A stretch of DNA of 64,000 nt from Paroedura picta (GCF_049243985.1 NC_135374.1:73235934-73299933); one strand, 5' to 3'. Shown: positions 12,901 to 21,659, counted from the stretch's first letter. Numbers and translations: made by a program. Notes: a model not told the origin generated them from the letters alone.

Positions 12901-15900
12901 CAGCATACCAATCTACCCCAAATGAGATCTACTTGTAGTAGTGTCCATAGAAATTCCGGGTAATAGAAATTCTTACGTAACCAATAATTATTAACAACTA
13001 GATGAATTCATGTAGCAGCAGACTTATTTCAAAGGGTAGAATCGTTCTCTTGAAATGGAATTATGCTTTCATAGAACTTCAAGATTTATTTATTAGATTT
13101 TTATACTGCCCTCCCATATGGATCAGAGCAGTTGAAGTACTAATTACAAAACTCACTTCTGCTTTCAATACAGTTCTATGAAGCATTTTTGTTTTGTTTT
13201 TCAAGACTGTGACAGCTCTTTTAGCACAGTCCAGCTTGATAGTGAGCAAGAAGAAATTTCTGTGGGATGATCTTATATCCACAGTATATACATGAATGAA
13301 ATTCCATACTGTACTGATTAGAGCCACGTTGGTGTAGTGGTTAGAAGTGCGGACTTCCAATCTGGCATGCTGGGTTCTGCACTCCCCCACATGCAACCAG
13401 CTGGGTGACCTTGGGCTCGCCATGGCACTGAGAAAACCGCTCTAACCGAGCCTCCTTCGGGGGGGGGGGAGGAGGAGAAGAAGAAGAAGGAGAAGAAGAA
13501 GGAGAAGAAGTAGAAGAGTCGGTTCTTGTATGCCGCTTTTTCTTACCAGAAGGAGGCTCAAAGCGGCTTACAGTTGCCTTCCCTTTCCTCTTCCCACAAC
13601 AGACACCCTGTGAGGTGGGTGAGGCTGAGAGAGTGCTGATATCACTGCTCGGTCAGAGCAGTTTTCTCAGTGCTGTGGCGAGCCCAAGGTCACCCAGCTG
13701 GTTGCATGAGGGGAGTGCAGAATCGAACCTGGCATGCCAGATTAGAAGTCCGCACTCCTAACCACTACACCAAACTGGTAGGGAAAAGCAGCATATAAGA
13801 ACCAAATCTTCTTCTTCTTCTTCTTCACCACAATATTTTATGCTTCTGGGAACAAAGCAAAGTGGACAGAATGTTCAGGCTTATCACCTACCTACATTAT
13901 AAAAACCTTGAAAGAATTCATAATGGTCAAGATGCAATGTACAAATAGGACATAAAACTTACATTTCTCAAAAAGCAGCACAACAGGCTACTTGGCAAGA
14001 CATACTGGATATGACAAAAGAAGCTTCCTGGATTGCAGTTCAACAGTATACACTTGAGGTCCTCTTCTTAGCAATTGTCTGACACAATATATCAAACCCC
14101 ATTGAAAGGAGAGCAGTGGGACAGAGGGAGGGGTAAATGGTACAATGCCTCCATTTGTTTTTATACAATGTTTTGGTTGATTGCACTGTAGCAAGGCAGG
14201 ACCCAAAGGGAAACTTTGTCTGAGGCCTTTTAATGGCTCTTGGCAGCCCTGATAGTAAGGGAATGAGTGTACAAATAAATCATGTTTTGGTGAAATACAG
14301 CCAAGGAAACAGAATATATTCAAGTCTTTATGGCAAGGAGAATGACATGAGGGACTTATTTTAAGAATCTGTACCTGAAGGTGGCTGCTCACTTAGGACA
14401 GAAGCAACTTAGGACAGAAGTTCTTTGTATGTCTAAATGGCAACAGACTAGTTTATTGGCAACTTAATAGTCATGGGATAGAATATCCAAAGTTCTCAAA
14501 GGAAGAAACTCAAAGACCTGGACAACAAATCCAGGAAGGGGACATGTACTATTTGTGAAGGCGCAGTCTAAGGTTAACACCGATTGATTAACATAATAGT
14601 TAAACTACAATCAATAATCCAACACAAAGTTATGTGCACTTAATTTTTTTTAATTGATAATGCGAACACACATAAATCAATGCTGGATTGTAGCCTGGGA
14701 AGAGACCACATCTTTTATAGCACTTTCTACAAAGCCTCAGTTTATAGTAAGAGACATGGACTTAATTGGCAATACTGTACCGTGCATAAAGAATCGTGAA
14801 ATAATGTATTTGCCTTCCGGGTGCCATAAGGCTTATGGTCGTTTTGGATGAAATGGCTATCCCTCTAATATTAATGTGTTTTAACATATTCTAGTTAAAC
14901 TTGTTTTAACTTACCTATATTTATTGTAGCTTGCCTGCTGATGACCTCTGGTGACAGAGGTGTCAACTTCGCAACATTCTAAGGGAACAAAACCTCAGTA
15001 ACTTCCAAATGTTTAACATGCAACCATATTACTATTATTACCAAACAATGCTTAACTAAACTACAAATTAAACAGCTGTATGAGTTTATATTATACACAG
15101 AGAAAAATAGGAAAACATTAATAATGAGTGTAAAAGAAATCAGAATTAAGCATAACACCATTTCTGAAACAAAAGCTACTTTCCTATGCATGCTTATTTA
15201 TTTATTTTGTTACATTTATATACTGCCCTCCCCTGGAGCTCAGGGCAGTTTACATGGAATGTAAGGAATTATACACTCAACTCAATTTTCCCAATGAATT
15301 AGAATGGTAACAATAACAGTAGTCACAGAAGTTAACAGTTTAACGAACTAGTAATCAAACAGGTCTATAGAGTATATTCAGATAAATGGATTCCAGGGAG
15401 GGAGGTTCAGGGGCCCAGTAGCTGTTGTTGATTCTAGCACACCTCAGCTAAATGCCTGGCGGAAGAGCTCCCTTTTGCAGGCCCCGCGGAACTGCTTGAG
15501 CTCCATCAAGGCCCAGATCTTCTCTGGGAGCTCGTTCCACCAGATGGAGGCTAAGACAGGGATGGCTCTGACATGGTCATGGTCAAGCGGGCTTCTTCTG
15601 CGCCAGGAATCACTAGCCAGTTGGCAGTGGCAGAGCACAAAGCACTTTGAGGGGCGTAGGCAGAAAGGTGGTCCCTCAGATACACTGGGCCCTGACTGCA
15701 TATGGCCTTGAAGGTGATTACCAAGACCTTTAGCCTGATCTGGAATTCAACTGGAAGCTACTGTAGTTGGTGGATGGGCCGGATGTGGGACCTCCATGGT
15801 GTTGCTGTGAGGACTCTGGCTGCTGTGTTTTGGACCAGCTGCAGTTTCTGGATCAAGGCTAAGGGCATGCCTGTGTAGAACGAGTTGCAGAAGTCCAGTC

Positions 15901-18097
15901 TGGAGGTGACTGTCACATAGATCACTGTGGTTAGATGTTCTGGGGGCACTAGAAGTTTGGCTTGGTGAAGGTGGTAGAATGCCAGCCATGCTACCCTCGT
16001 GACCCGAGCTTCCAATGGTATGCAATTTAAGCAATTGGATTTACTCTACAGTAGCGATCCCCAACCTGTGGGCCACGGACCATATGTGGTCCGTCAACTA
16101 ATTGGAGGTGGGCCACGAAGGACGCCTTCTCTCCCCCCCCCCCCCCGGCCCTTTACAACACACTTCAGGTGTCATAGTCCCATCTGGGAGTGGTGGGAGA
16201 CAATCTCGTTGCCAGGAAACAAGCTCAGGGTTCCCATTGATTTGTCATTGTCATGAGTTAAAATTTCCATGAAAATAAAATGTTCCTTATGTTCATTGTT
16301 GTGGCGTGTCTGTATCTTATTTTGAAGAGATGTTTAAACATTACCATAGTGATCAGAGAGCGTTAGGGCAGTGGTTGAGAGTAGAGGAGTAAACTACCCC
16401 CCCCCACCGGGCCTCAGTAAAATTGTCAAGCGTTGAGTGGTCCCCGGTGATAAAAAGGTTGGGGAACACTGCTCTACAGCAGTGTTTCTCAACCTGGGGG
16501 TCGGGACCCCTTTGGGGGTTGAATGACCCTTTCACAGGGGTTGCGGCAGGGCAAGCAGCTTGGTCGGGAGGGCGCCACCTACACAACAGCCTTGCAGGGT
16601 AAATCGAGATAGCATTTGTGTCTGGAGCAGCGGAAAAAGCGAGATTGGCATGGTGGCACAAGAGGCAGAGCTGAACTGAGAAACCCCGGGGGAAAAAACA
16701 ATTTATATACGATCATGAACAAGGGATCTTCACGCCATTGGTCAGTTTTGGTTTAATTTCTGTGAAAGAACACTTCCATAATTTTATGGAACAACATGAG
16801 GAATGATATTAAAGAGTCATGGCATTAGGAAGGTTGAGAACCACTGCTCTACAGTAACCACCCATACAGGGTAAATTACTCAGGTTTTATTATGATGACA
16901 GGCAATTTGGCAGCAAACCTAGACCTGAGATGTAAGGGTATGCATCATTTCAGAAAACAGACATTAATAATGACACAGAATGCTTTAGTATGAATCCCAC
17001 AATTTACTGAACACAAATGAATTATGAATCCAATGTTTGCAATGCATTCAGCATCAATATTTTAAAAGTGATGAAGGTCAGCTCTACAACTTGTGATATA
17101 TGTCAGTTGTTCAGTTTTCATTAAATTCTCATTAGCTACACAGTTTGTCTTAAGTAGCTTACAGGCTGTTTGCTACCATTCTTATTGGGACCTTGTAGAG
17201 GTTTTTCAGTGATGAGAAATTCAATATGAAGTATGGTAGCTTGGCCAAGGCTACTTGGTAGAACTAGCTACATTATTGGTTTAATTCATGACTACAGCTG
17301 CAAAGTACACAACTGTGCATTGACAGAATTTACTGAAGCCAAGGGCCTCTTTTACCCAATAAAACATTTTGCAGCCAAAGTTCCACCAAATAATACAAAA
17401 ATGATGCAAGAACATATATAAGAACACACTAGAAGTTCCCTGAGAAATAAGTATACTTCCATCTTGCTCTGTAGGCAGAAGCTACTAAACTATGATTAGG
17501 CAGCACGCAGCTTCCTGTCTTTCCCTCTCTACTTAGGAGATTTTTTGGGTTTTTTTGTAATCTCACCAAAATTTCTGTCACCTACTCTTAATTATGAGAC
17601 AGCAAACTGGGGCAGGGTGAGTGAGGAGAAGGCAAAAGGGGTATCACGAACTATAATCAGGTAACACCGAAATCATAATCAAGTTTAGGAATAGAGCATT
17701 TCAGGCGCATAGGGCACTAAAGCCGAGAGTTGCAACGCAAGTGAAGGGAACAGGGAAGGAAGCCCGTGAAGAGCGTGTGAACCCCTTTCCTCCTCCCAAC
17801 CGCTTGGACTATAAGGAGGAACGCTGCTTCGCGTTTGGCCAGACAAGAGAAACAGCAGCCAGGTTGGAGACTCACAGCCTTCCACGAGCTAGCTAGCTTC
17901 CTTCCGCTGGCCAGGCTTGCCCAACGCCGTGACTGACCCACAAGAGGCCGGGTTCTCGAGCCTCCGAGCCACCCCACCCCTAGGCCGTGCCCTCCCTTCG
18001 CCCTGCGCCCTTCCACCACCGTTCTCACCAAGGTACTCAAGTCTTGCCGGGAGAGATGCGGCTGCCCCAGAGTCACTCCCGCCTCATCCCCCGCCAT
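907..18097 (-). CDS. EIF2S3: Translation initiation factor eIF2 subunit gamma (12 coding exons, complete)
   Basis: eIF2 gamma is the GTP-binding core of the cytoplasmic eIF2 heterotrimer that delivers initiator Met-tRNA to the 40S ribosome. Exons (minus strand, 5' to 3'): 18029-18097, 14915-14978, 12430-12557, 12177-12298, 8538-8632, 7843-8001, 5902-6036, 4318-4412, 3578-3722, 3056-3225, 2763-2935, 907-970. They sum to 1419 nt, i.e. 472 aa plus TGA, the same length as I recall for human. All junctions are GT/AG and all phases join. G-domain motifs are visible: G1 GHVAHGKST in exon 3, G3 DCPGHD in exon 5, G4 NKID in exon 6, and SAQ (G5) in exon 7. A Cys cluster ([11 protein letters not shown]) lies in exon 4. 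The protein ends PTVDDD. The start codon sits in a strong context (CAAGATGG). Nothing is truncated or missing. It is X-linked in mammals. Confidence 0.98.
971..2762. other. EIF2S3 intron 11, no recognised element
   Basis: This is AT-rich single-copy-looking sequence between the last two exons. I see no coding exon, SINE or terminal-repeat element in it. Confidence 0.5.
2763..2935 (-). CDS. EIF2S3: EIF2S3 coding exon 11
   Basis: It encodes [20 protein letters not shown] through SRRVEKHW and ends in phase 2. The acceptor is TTTCAG and the donor GTAAGT. Confidence 0.97.
3056..3225 (-). CDS. EIF2S3: EIF2S3 coding exon 10
   Basis: It encodes [20 protein letters not shown] through GDKKAAK and ends in phase 0. 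The donor is GTTAGT. Confidence 0.97.
3578..3722 (-). CDS. EIF2S3: EIF2S3 coding exon 9
   Basis: It encodes [20 protein letters not shown] through QYAVPGGLI. The acceptor is GATAG and the donor GTATGT. Confidence 0.96.
4318..4412 (-). CDS. EIF2S3: EIF2S3 coding exon 8
   Basis: It encodes [20 protein letters not shown] through ILKGVLK, the start of the second (beta-barrel) domain. The acceptor is CTTAG and the donor GTAAAG; it ends in phase 0. Confidence 0.96.
4530..5830. repeat. Unclassified repeat-like block in EIF2S3 intron 7
   Basis: The texture differs from the flanking AT-rich intron. A motif CCCACATTG(A/G)GA occurs twice about 330 bp apart (near 4580 and 4910), and the left edge (TTATCTGTAACCATTGTTTATG) resembles edges of dispersed reptile repeats. 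A hAT element is inserted at 5135-5374. The family is unknown. Confidence 0.3.
5135..5374 (+). mobile_element. Non-autonomous hAT element, CpG-rich family (copy 1)
   Basis: Terminal inverted repeats CAGTGGTCCCCAACC and GGTTGGGGACCACTG frame 240 bp. Perfect 8-bp target duplications CCTCAGAG lie at 5127-5134 and 5375-5382. The interior has no coding capacity, is CpG-rich, contains GCGCATGCGC palindromes, and shares its 5' half with the longer copy at 44652-45067. Confidence 0.9.
5902..6036 (-). CDS. EIF2S3: EIF2S3 coding exon 7
   Basis: It encodes [20 protein letters not shown] through [16 protein letters not shown] is the G5-type motif. Where I recall PPRDFT in human, this copy has PIRDFS. 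Confidence 0.96.
6110..6320 (+). mobile_element. hAT-like fragment, 5' end only
   Basis: It starts with CAGTGGTTCTCAACCTTAC, the terminal repeat shape of a second hAT group (compare 16480). The interior is GC-rich. No matching right terminus or target duplication is visible before AT-rich intron resumes, so it is treated as truncated. Confidence 0.55.
6330..7842. other. EIF2S3 intron 6 remainder
   Basis: AT-rich intron sequence. Around 7650-7725 a short piece resembles the 'cagtgggacttactctg' type dispersed repeat that recurs at 20150, 46610 and 47200. Nothing else was recognised. Confidence 0.4.
7843..8001 (-). CDS. EIF2S3: EIF2S3 coding exon 6 (NKID)
   Basis: It encodes [20 protein letters not shown] through NKIDLVKES and ends at the FVQG junction. 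G4 motif NKID is intact. The donor is GTAAGC. Confidence 0.97.
8538..8632 (-). CDS. EIF2S3: EIF2S3 coding exon 5 (DxxG)
   Basis: It encodes [20 protein letters not shown] and following residues, including the G3 motif DCPGHD. The acceptor is TAACAG and the donor GTACTG. Confidence 0.97.
8780..9003 (+). mobile_element. LINE 3' tail fragment
   Basis: The segment ends TTATGGCTGGCAATTACTGCAATAAAATTTGATTGATGG, the style of a reptilian LINE 3' end with a short GATT-type tail. No coding part remains. The left boundary is approximate. Confidence 0.45.
9150..9337 (+). mobile_element. LINE 3' tail with ACT microsatellite
   Basis: It ends CTGGTCTATGACCGTAATAAAGAA followed by an (ACT)n/(ACC)n tract at 9310-9337. 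The same 3' signature, in reverse, ends the large LINE at 24425-27245, so the two are probably one family. Confidence 0.5.
9475..9743 (-). mobile_element. tRNA-derived CORE-type SINE (gecko family)
   Basis: On the minus strand it reads from the tRNA-like head (AGCTTGGTGCAGTGGTTAGG) through the B-box-like region and 'ctgggtgaccttg' core to the tail 'ataagaatcaactctt'. About 270 bp, full length. Seven further copies lie in this window. Confidence 0.85.
9845..10053 (+). mobile_element. CR1 3' end, left part (split by L2)
   Basis: The sequence GGAATTTACTGCCAGAAGAT through 'ctctatgccctgttgttggt' matches the 3' untranslated part of reptilian CR1. It resumes at 11349 after an L2 insertion. Boundaries are good to a few bases. 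Confidence 0.75.
10054..11348 (+). mobile_element. L2-type LINE, 5'-truncated, nested in CR1
   Basis: RT motifs are readable: [15 protein letters not shown] (10072 on) and [11 protein letters not shown] (the YADD box near 10335), followed by the C-terminal stretch [16 protein letters not shown] near 10680-10730. The copy is interrupted by stops and internal losses. It ends with 'gatcaataaatacaataataaataaa', an L2-like tail. It lies in EIF2S3 intron 4 (antisense to the gene). Confidence 0.85.
11349..11446 (+). mobile_element. CR1 3' end, right part
   Basis: It reads GACTGGTTGGCCACTGTGTG ... 'ggctcttctaacattcttatg', the terminal part of a CR1 including the 'cttatg' end. It continues the piece at 9845-10053. 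Confidence 0.75.
12177..12298 (-). CDS. EIF2S3: EIF2S3 coding exon 4
   Basis: It starts IYELDDPSC and contains the cysteine cluster typical of eukaryotic eIF2 gamma, ending at ...NFKLVR with phase 2. The acceptor is TTTGCAG and the donor GTGAAC. Confidence 0.96.
12430..12557 (-). CDS. EIF2S3: EIF2S3 coding exon 3 (P-loop)
   Basis: It carries the G1 P-loop GHVAHGKST and the switch region up to GYANAK. The donor is AAG|GTTTGT, which is weaker than the gene's other donors. Confidence 0.97.
13080..13145 (-). mobile_element. L2 3'-end fragment
   Basis: The reverse complement contains the 'gggagggcagtataaaaatctaataaataaat' shape typical of the L2-like 3' ends seen in full at 15189 and 34508. It is only about 60 bp. 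Confidence 0.5.
13320..13827 (+). mobile_element. SINE split by a second, inverted SINE
   Basis: Plus-strand head at 13320-13453 (GAGCCACGTTGGTGTAGTGG...) and its own tail at 13779-13827 (GGGAAAAGCAGCATATAAGA... then TTC repeats). Between them sits a minus-strand copy at about 13470-13778. The head copy also lost its middle between two GAG-containing sites. Confidence 0.8.
13470..13778 (-). mobile_element. tRNA-derived SINE inserted into another SINE
   Basis: Full-length minus copy with a long GAA/GGA tail complement at 13470-13517 and head ending CCAGTTTGGTGTAGTGGTTA (reverse complement of 13760-13778). Confidence 0.82.
14915..14978 (-). CDS. EIF2S3: EIF2S3 coding exon 2
   Basis: It encodes [20 protein letters not shown] and the first base of a Gly codon. 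The acceptor is CCTTAG and the donor GTAAGT. The first residue is N where I recall D in human. Confidence 0.96.
15189..16017 (-). mobile_element. L2-type LINE 3' part
   Basis: On the minus strand the C-terminal L2 ORF piece is readable ([20 protein letters not shown], then [11 protein letters not shown]), then a 3' UTR ending in 'ctgccctgagctccaggggagggcagtatataaatgtaacaaaataaataaat'-type sequence. Several stops break the ORF. It lies in EIF2S3 intron 1 in the sense orientation. Confidence 0.82.
16052..16471 (+). mobile_element. Non-autonomous hAT element, family A (copy 1)
   Basis: The termini TAGCGATCCCCAACCTGTGG and AAGGTTGGGGAACACTG frame 420 bp. The 8-bp target duplication CTCTACAG lies at 16044-16051 and 16472-16479. 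It is closely similar along its length to 25844-26251. No coding capacity. Confidence 0.92.
16480..16846 (+). mobile_element. Non-autonomous hAT element, family B
   Basis: The termini CAGTGTTTCTCAACCTGGGG and AAGGTTGAGAACCACTG frame 367 bp, with target duplications CTCTACAG at 16472-16479 and 16847-16854. The left duplication is the right duplication of the element before it. Confidence 0.92.
18029..18097 (-). CDS. EIF2S3: EIF2S3 coding exon 1
   Basis: It encodes the first 23 residues ([20 protein letters not shown]...). The donor is TTG|GTGAGA and the exon ends in phase 0. The ATG context is close to the TISU consensus (11 of 12 positions). Confidence 0.97.
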
Positions 18098-18104
18098 CTT
18101 GCCT

Positions 18105-18113
18105 GAAAGGAAG
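18105..18113 (-). promoter_or_regulatory. EIF2S3: Candidate 5' TOP tract of EIF2S3
   Basis: The minus strand reads CTTCCTTTC eight bases before the ATG. Translation-factor mRNAs, which I recall include EIF2S3, often start with a C followed by an oligopyrimidine tract, giving mTOR-controlled translation. The true cap site is not visible from sequence. Confidence 0.4.
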
Positions 18114-18429
18114 TTAGGCGCCCGCCGAACCCGCCTGACCCTTCGTTAAGCGACGCAGGGGTTTTGTCGGCGTCGACTCCCCGCCGAGACGGTGCTGGGA
18201 AATGACTAGGAACGGGATGTCTCCTTTCCGCCTCTTCCCAGGCCGCAGGCTCACCGCGGACGCCCTCGGGAGTTGGCTCAGGCAAAGAAAAGACAGCCCG
18301 GCGAGGCCCCCAGTGCTTGGCTGATGCAACCGGCAGTTGCGACGATAGGCGTGGTCTGTGACCGAACGTCGCTTTTTCACGCACCGAAGTGGGGGAAGAA
18401 AGTGGGTAGGGCCAAGGGGGGGGGATTGT

Positions 18430-18712
18430 GAGTCATGGCTAGGCGCCTGTTAGTCTTTAAACGAGCCAGAGGAGTTTTCTTTTGTTGTGATTGGAAAGTG
18501 AGTAGTGCCTTTTTCTTCACAGACTGTGAAGGGAGGAAGTAGACTGGAGAAGTGAGTGCGAGAGCCCAAGGATTTCAAATTTGTTTATGTCACAGCTGAG
18601 TTGTGGTTTGTTGTATCTCTATAAAACCGTTAAATTTGTTTTTTTCCTTAAGCTAAACAGTTTCTCAAAACTGGAAGGATGACTCCCATTGGTCTTGAAA
18701 TCCGAGGGAGAG
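18430..18712 (+). ncRNA. Possible divergent transcript exons beside EIF2S3
   Basis: A donor AAA|GTGAGT at 18497/18498 is followed by a pyrimidine-rich acceptor (TTTTTTTCCTTAAG) at 18652 and a second donor GAG|GTAAGC at 18712/18713. This could be a short divergent noncoding transcript or an alternative KLHL15 5' exon. No conserved ORF is visible. Confidence 0.22.
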
Positions 18713-18720
18713 GTAAGCAG

Positions 18721-20550
18721 AGATATCCAAAACATTATTCTGATAGCTAGTTGAACTTAGTCAAAACCTGTCATCTTTTAAACACATTCGTTTCTAAAAT
18801 AAATGTGTCTCATTGTTTGCAACTGAGGAAGTCATGAACCTTGAGCCTAATTTGACATAATAAAAGCTGCAAAAGAGGCTGTAGGGAAATTCCACCAGCA
18901 TTCATCCCTTTTCTGCTTGAACTATACCTCATAGCAGGATCATTACCCAGACAAGGCAGTGTAACTAACCAATAGACATGTCAACACCAATTTATATCTA
19001 AAACCAGCATCCCTTCATGTGTTTAGCTGTCATTCAACCTGTACTATAGCGTTCAAGACCCATAGATAAGCCCTACAAGGTAACTGTATTTAATCCAGTC
19101 CTTAAGATGGGACAAGCACCTGCAGAATTTACTATCAGGCACTCTTATTCATTAAGGGGAAAATGAAAAAAACAGACTGACAAAGCCAGTTGGGCACTCA
19201 ACAGTTAGATAAGAAGCCGAAGGACTAGGGAGGCAGGATATCCCACTCTCATTCCTAGTGGCTTCTGCTGTTATAAATAGCAGTTCAGTATATGCTGAAT
19301 CTCCAAACTTCCCCTATCACTTTGGTGGTGAAAGTGGCTCTTGTACAAAACAGGCATTCCTTTTCAAGTCTCCCCTCCTCCCCCAGTCACTGCTGATAGG
19401 GGGGCTGGGAGTGGAAAGCAGATTGGATGCGTTTCCCTTGGAAGCTACCTCTAGTGTGGGTGTTACTGAGATCTTGTAAGAGATCTGAGACAGTCTCTAC
19501 CTTGTTTTCGTTGTAACACTCATTTCCTTTTGAGCTCCCCCCCAGGCTTTTTCTCCATGTTTATTTAAATAAATCACAATTTGTACCTGATCATATTTTT
19601 TGGATTTGCACGCTCAGGGCCAGGGTTGAAATTAGATGCAAGGAAAAATTAGAATAAGGGAAATATATTCTGGAAACTGAAACTGAGAACTCAGATCTTA
19701 AAACGTATTTACATGCCTGTACCAGAAGCCCAAATGTTTGTTATCAGTATTTGTCAAGCAAATTGGCCCTGCAGGGAGAACCTGTTTTCAAGCTTTACTG
19801 AACTGGGGTATTAATATATAGAACTATTTGGGAAGCAGATGTAACACTGGAGGCTTACCACTCAAATTCCAAATTCTTGTTGGGGCTATATACATTGGTT
19901 TTACTACATTGCAACAAGCATCTAGCACCAAGCCACAAGCATCTTGCACCATGTTGCAACCAACTTTGATATACCACCTCTGGTGTGAAGTTATGGATTG
20001 TGCTACTATGCTGTATCCTTGCACTCCTTATTAATTAATCCAGATCTCCCCCTAGTTTTGTTTGCAGTATTTACAGTGTCATACTAAGTAGTCTTCAGTG
20101 GGTTGTAACTTTGCTTAGGATGGCACTGTTACTCCATCTCCCGCTAATTCTAAGCAGAGTTCCACCCTAAGTCCATTAAAGTCAATAGCCTGCAAAGGCT
20201 GTTCAAAAGCCTGTTCAGAATAACATTTGTTCCATCCGTTTGTATGCCTCCTTCAACACGTTTGCTACTCTGCTTGTAAATATGATAAGGCAAACAAAAG
20301 GAAACAAATGTCCATCAGGTGGCCGCAAGAGCTTGTCTTCATCACAAACGTAACATTAAGCAGGAAATGTTCTCAGGAACCCTCCGAACTACAATTCCCA
20401 GGAATCTTTGAAGGAGGAAGCGAGGAAAGGGGCGATAATGATTAAACTCATACAAAATGCGATGCAAGCTTTGTAAAGTAAATGTCTCTAAGCGCATATT
20501 CCAAGAAGAATCTGTCTCCGGGCACATAACGCTTCCCCTGCCGTGAAGGA
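18721..20550. other. Intergenic stretch between EIF2S3 and KLHL15 promoters
   Basis: No gene or full mobile element was recognised. A fragment at about 20150-20220 resembles the 'agtccattaaagtcaatagc' type dispersed repeat. Confidence 0.4.
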
Positions 20551-20559
20551 AAGAAAGGC

Positions 20560-21300
20560 AACGCCACCGGCTCAGTTGCGTTCTGAAGTCGAACGAGTGT
20601 GTTGGGAGGGAATCAATGAAGCTCGTTCTAACGGGTTTATAGGCCACGGAAACCAGCCAGATTCCGATGCTTGTAGAAGGGGATGTAGTGGTGGGCGGCA
20701 GCCTTGCTGGGCGTGAAGGTGAAGCGTAGTCGGAGGCTGCGTTATTGCAATGCAGGGGCGGGCCCGTAATGGGCAAGGGAGCGCAAGTGGGAGGCGGTTC
20801 CTCGTACGGGATGCCGGGTGAGGAGGGGCCAGTGCTGCGTGCGGGGCTGGCCGCTTTTGTGAGGCAGTGGCGGCGGCAGCGGCAGCGGCGAATGGGGCGG
20901 ACCGACAAGAGGCGGCCGGCGCGCCTTGGACGACCTCGAAGCGGTGGGAACGGCCGTCTTCATGGAGGTTCCTCCTCCTGCTACTGCTTCTGTGTGTGTC
21001 CCTCTGCCTTCCCCACAGGTGGCGGCGGAAGTGACGGTCAGTGTGGGGCGCTTGTCGTTGGGGGAAGATGGCGGCTGTGGCTGTGCTAGGCAGTGAAGAA
21101 GGTAAACAAGAGTGAGAGGGAAGGGGAGAGGCAGGGACTCCCGGGGGTGGGGTGGGGGCCCAAGTAGGTGCGAGTGGGGGCCTGGAGGTTGCCTTGCAAA
21201 GAGGCCTCACACTTGGAGGCTCCCACGCAAGAGATGCGGAAGGGCCCGGCCGCGACACCTCAGTCTCCGTGGCCCCTTTTGAGCCGCACTGTCTCTCCTG
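20560..21300 (+). promoter_or_regulatory. KLHL15: KLHL15 CpG-island promoter
   Basis: Dense CpG and GC sequence with many GGCGG boxes and no TATA box. The position, 11.8 kb upstream of the first coding exon and on the correct side, fits the KLHL15 start. A noncoding first exon probably ends at the donor AAG|GTAAAC, base 21101. Confidence 0.65.
21064..21075 (+). promoter_or_regulatory. KLHL15: Perfect TISU / YY1 element
   Basis: GAAGATGGCGGC fits SAASATGGCGGC at all 12 positions. TISU elements act both as YY1-dependent promoter elements and as start sites on very short leaders. The ATG here (21068) opens MAAVAVLGSEE before the donor at 21101/21102. Confidence 0.7.
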
Positions 21301-21579
21301 CTCTTTCCTTATGTTACCCGGAGGTCTCCCCCCTCTGCAGTTTTAGTGGGAAGGGCTGTGCCTTCATTTCTGTTGAAAGGTAGGTGAAGCTGCTGCTGAG
21401 AATGCACTCCCTCCATCTATATGCCTCCTACTTACTGCTTTTCTAGTTAAGTGAAACTCTCTACTGACTCTTTTCCTTCTTGATGTCTCCTTTATCACAT
21501 ATGGACCAACGGATTCCCCCACATTGAGTTTTTTCTTTGTTCCTTAGATTAGAGGGGACACTTCTATTTTAAGAATAGA

Positions 21580-21650
21580 TTCAAATGAGTAGCCGTGTTG
21601 GTCTGAAGTAGCACAATCAAATCAGAGTCCAGTAGCACCTTTATTTTAAG
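21580..21650 (+). repeat. Dispersed reptile repeat fragment
   Basis: AGTAGCCGTGTTGGTCTGAA followed by 'gagtccagtagcaccttt' is a repeat I recall as common across reptiles; the same core appears reversed at 121-191. Confidence 0.5.
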
Positions 21651-21659
21651 GGTATCTTA

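Larger units (their letters stand above)
12558..14914. other. EIF2S3 intron 2
   Basis: It holds the nested SINE pair at 13320-13827 and a short L2 3'-end fragment at 13080-13145 (minus). The remaining sequence shows no exon or recognised element. Confidence 0.5.
17700..18420 (-). promoter_or_regulatory. EIF2S3: EIF2S3 CpG-island promoter
   Basis: GC- and CpG-rich sequence spans exon 1 and its upstream flank, in contrast to AT-rich surroundings. There is no TATA box at the expected place. The start codon is overlapped by an AAGATGGCGG (YY1-like) motif. Confidence 0.75.

Noticed and set aside
13320-13400. tRNA gene
   Set aside because: The A-box and B-box-like signals belong to SINE heads, which recur eight times with the same body; no intact cloverleaf.
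20572-21258. 228-codon open frame on the minus strand across the KLHL15 CpG island
   Set aside because: The protein is Pro/Arg/Ala-rich low complexity, as expected from CpG-rich DNA; it has no recognisable domain and lies over a promoter.
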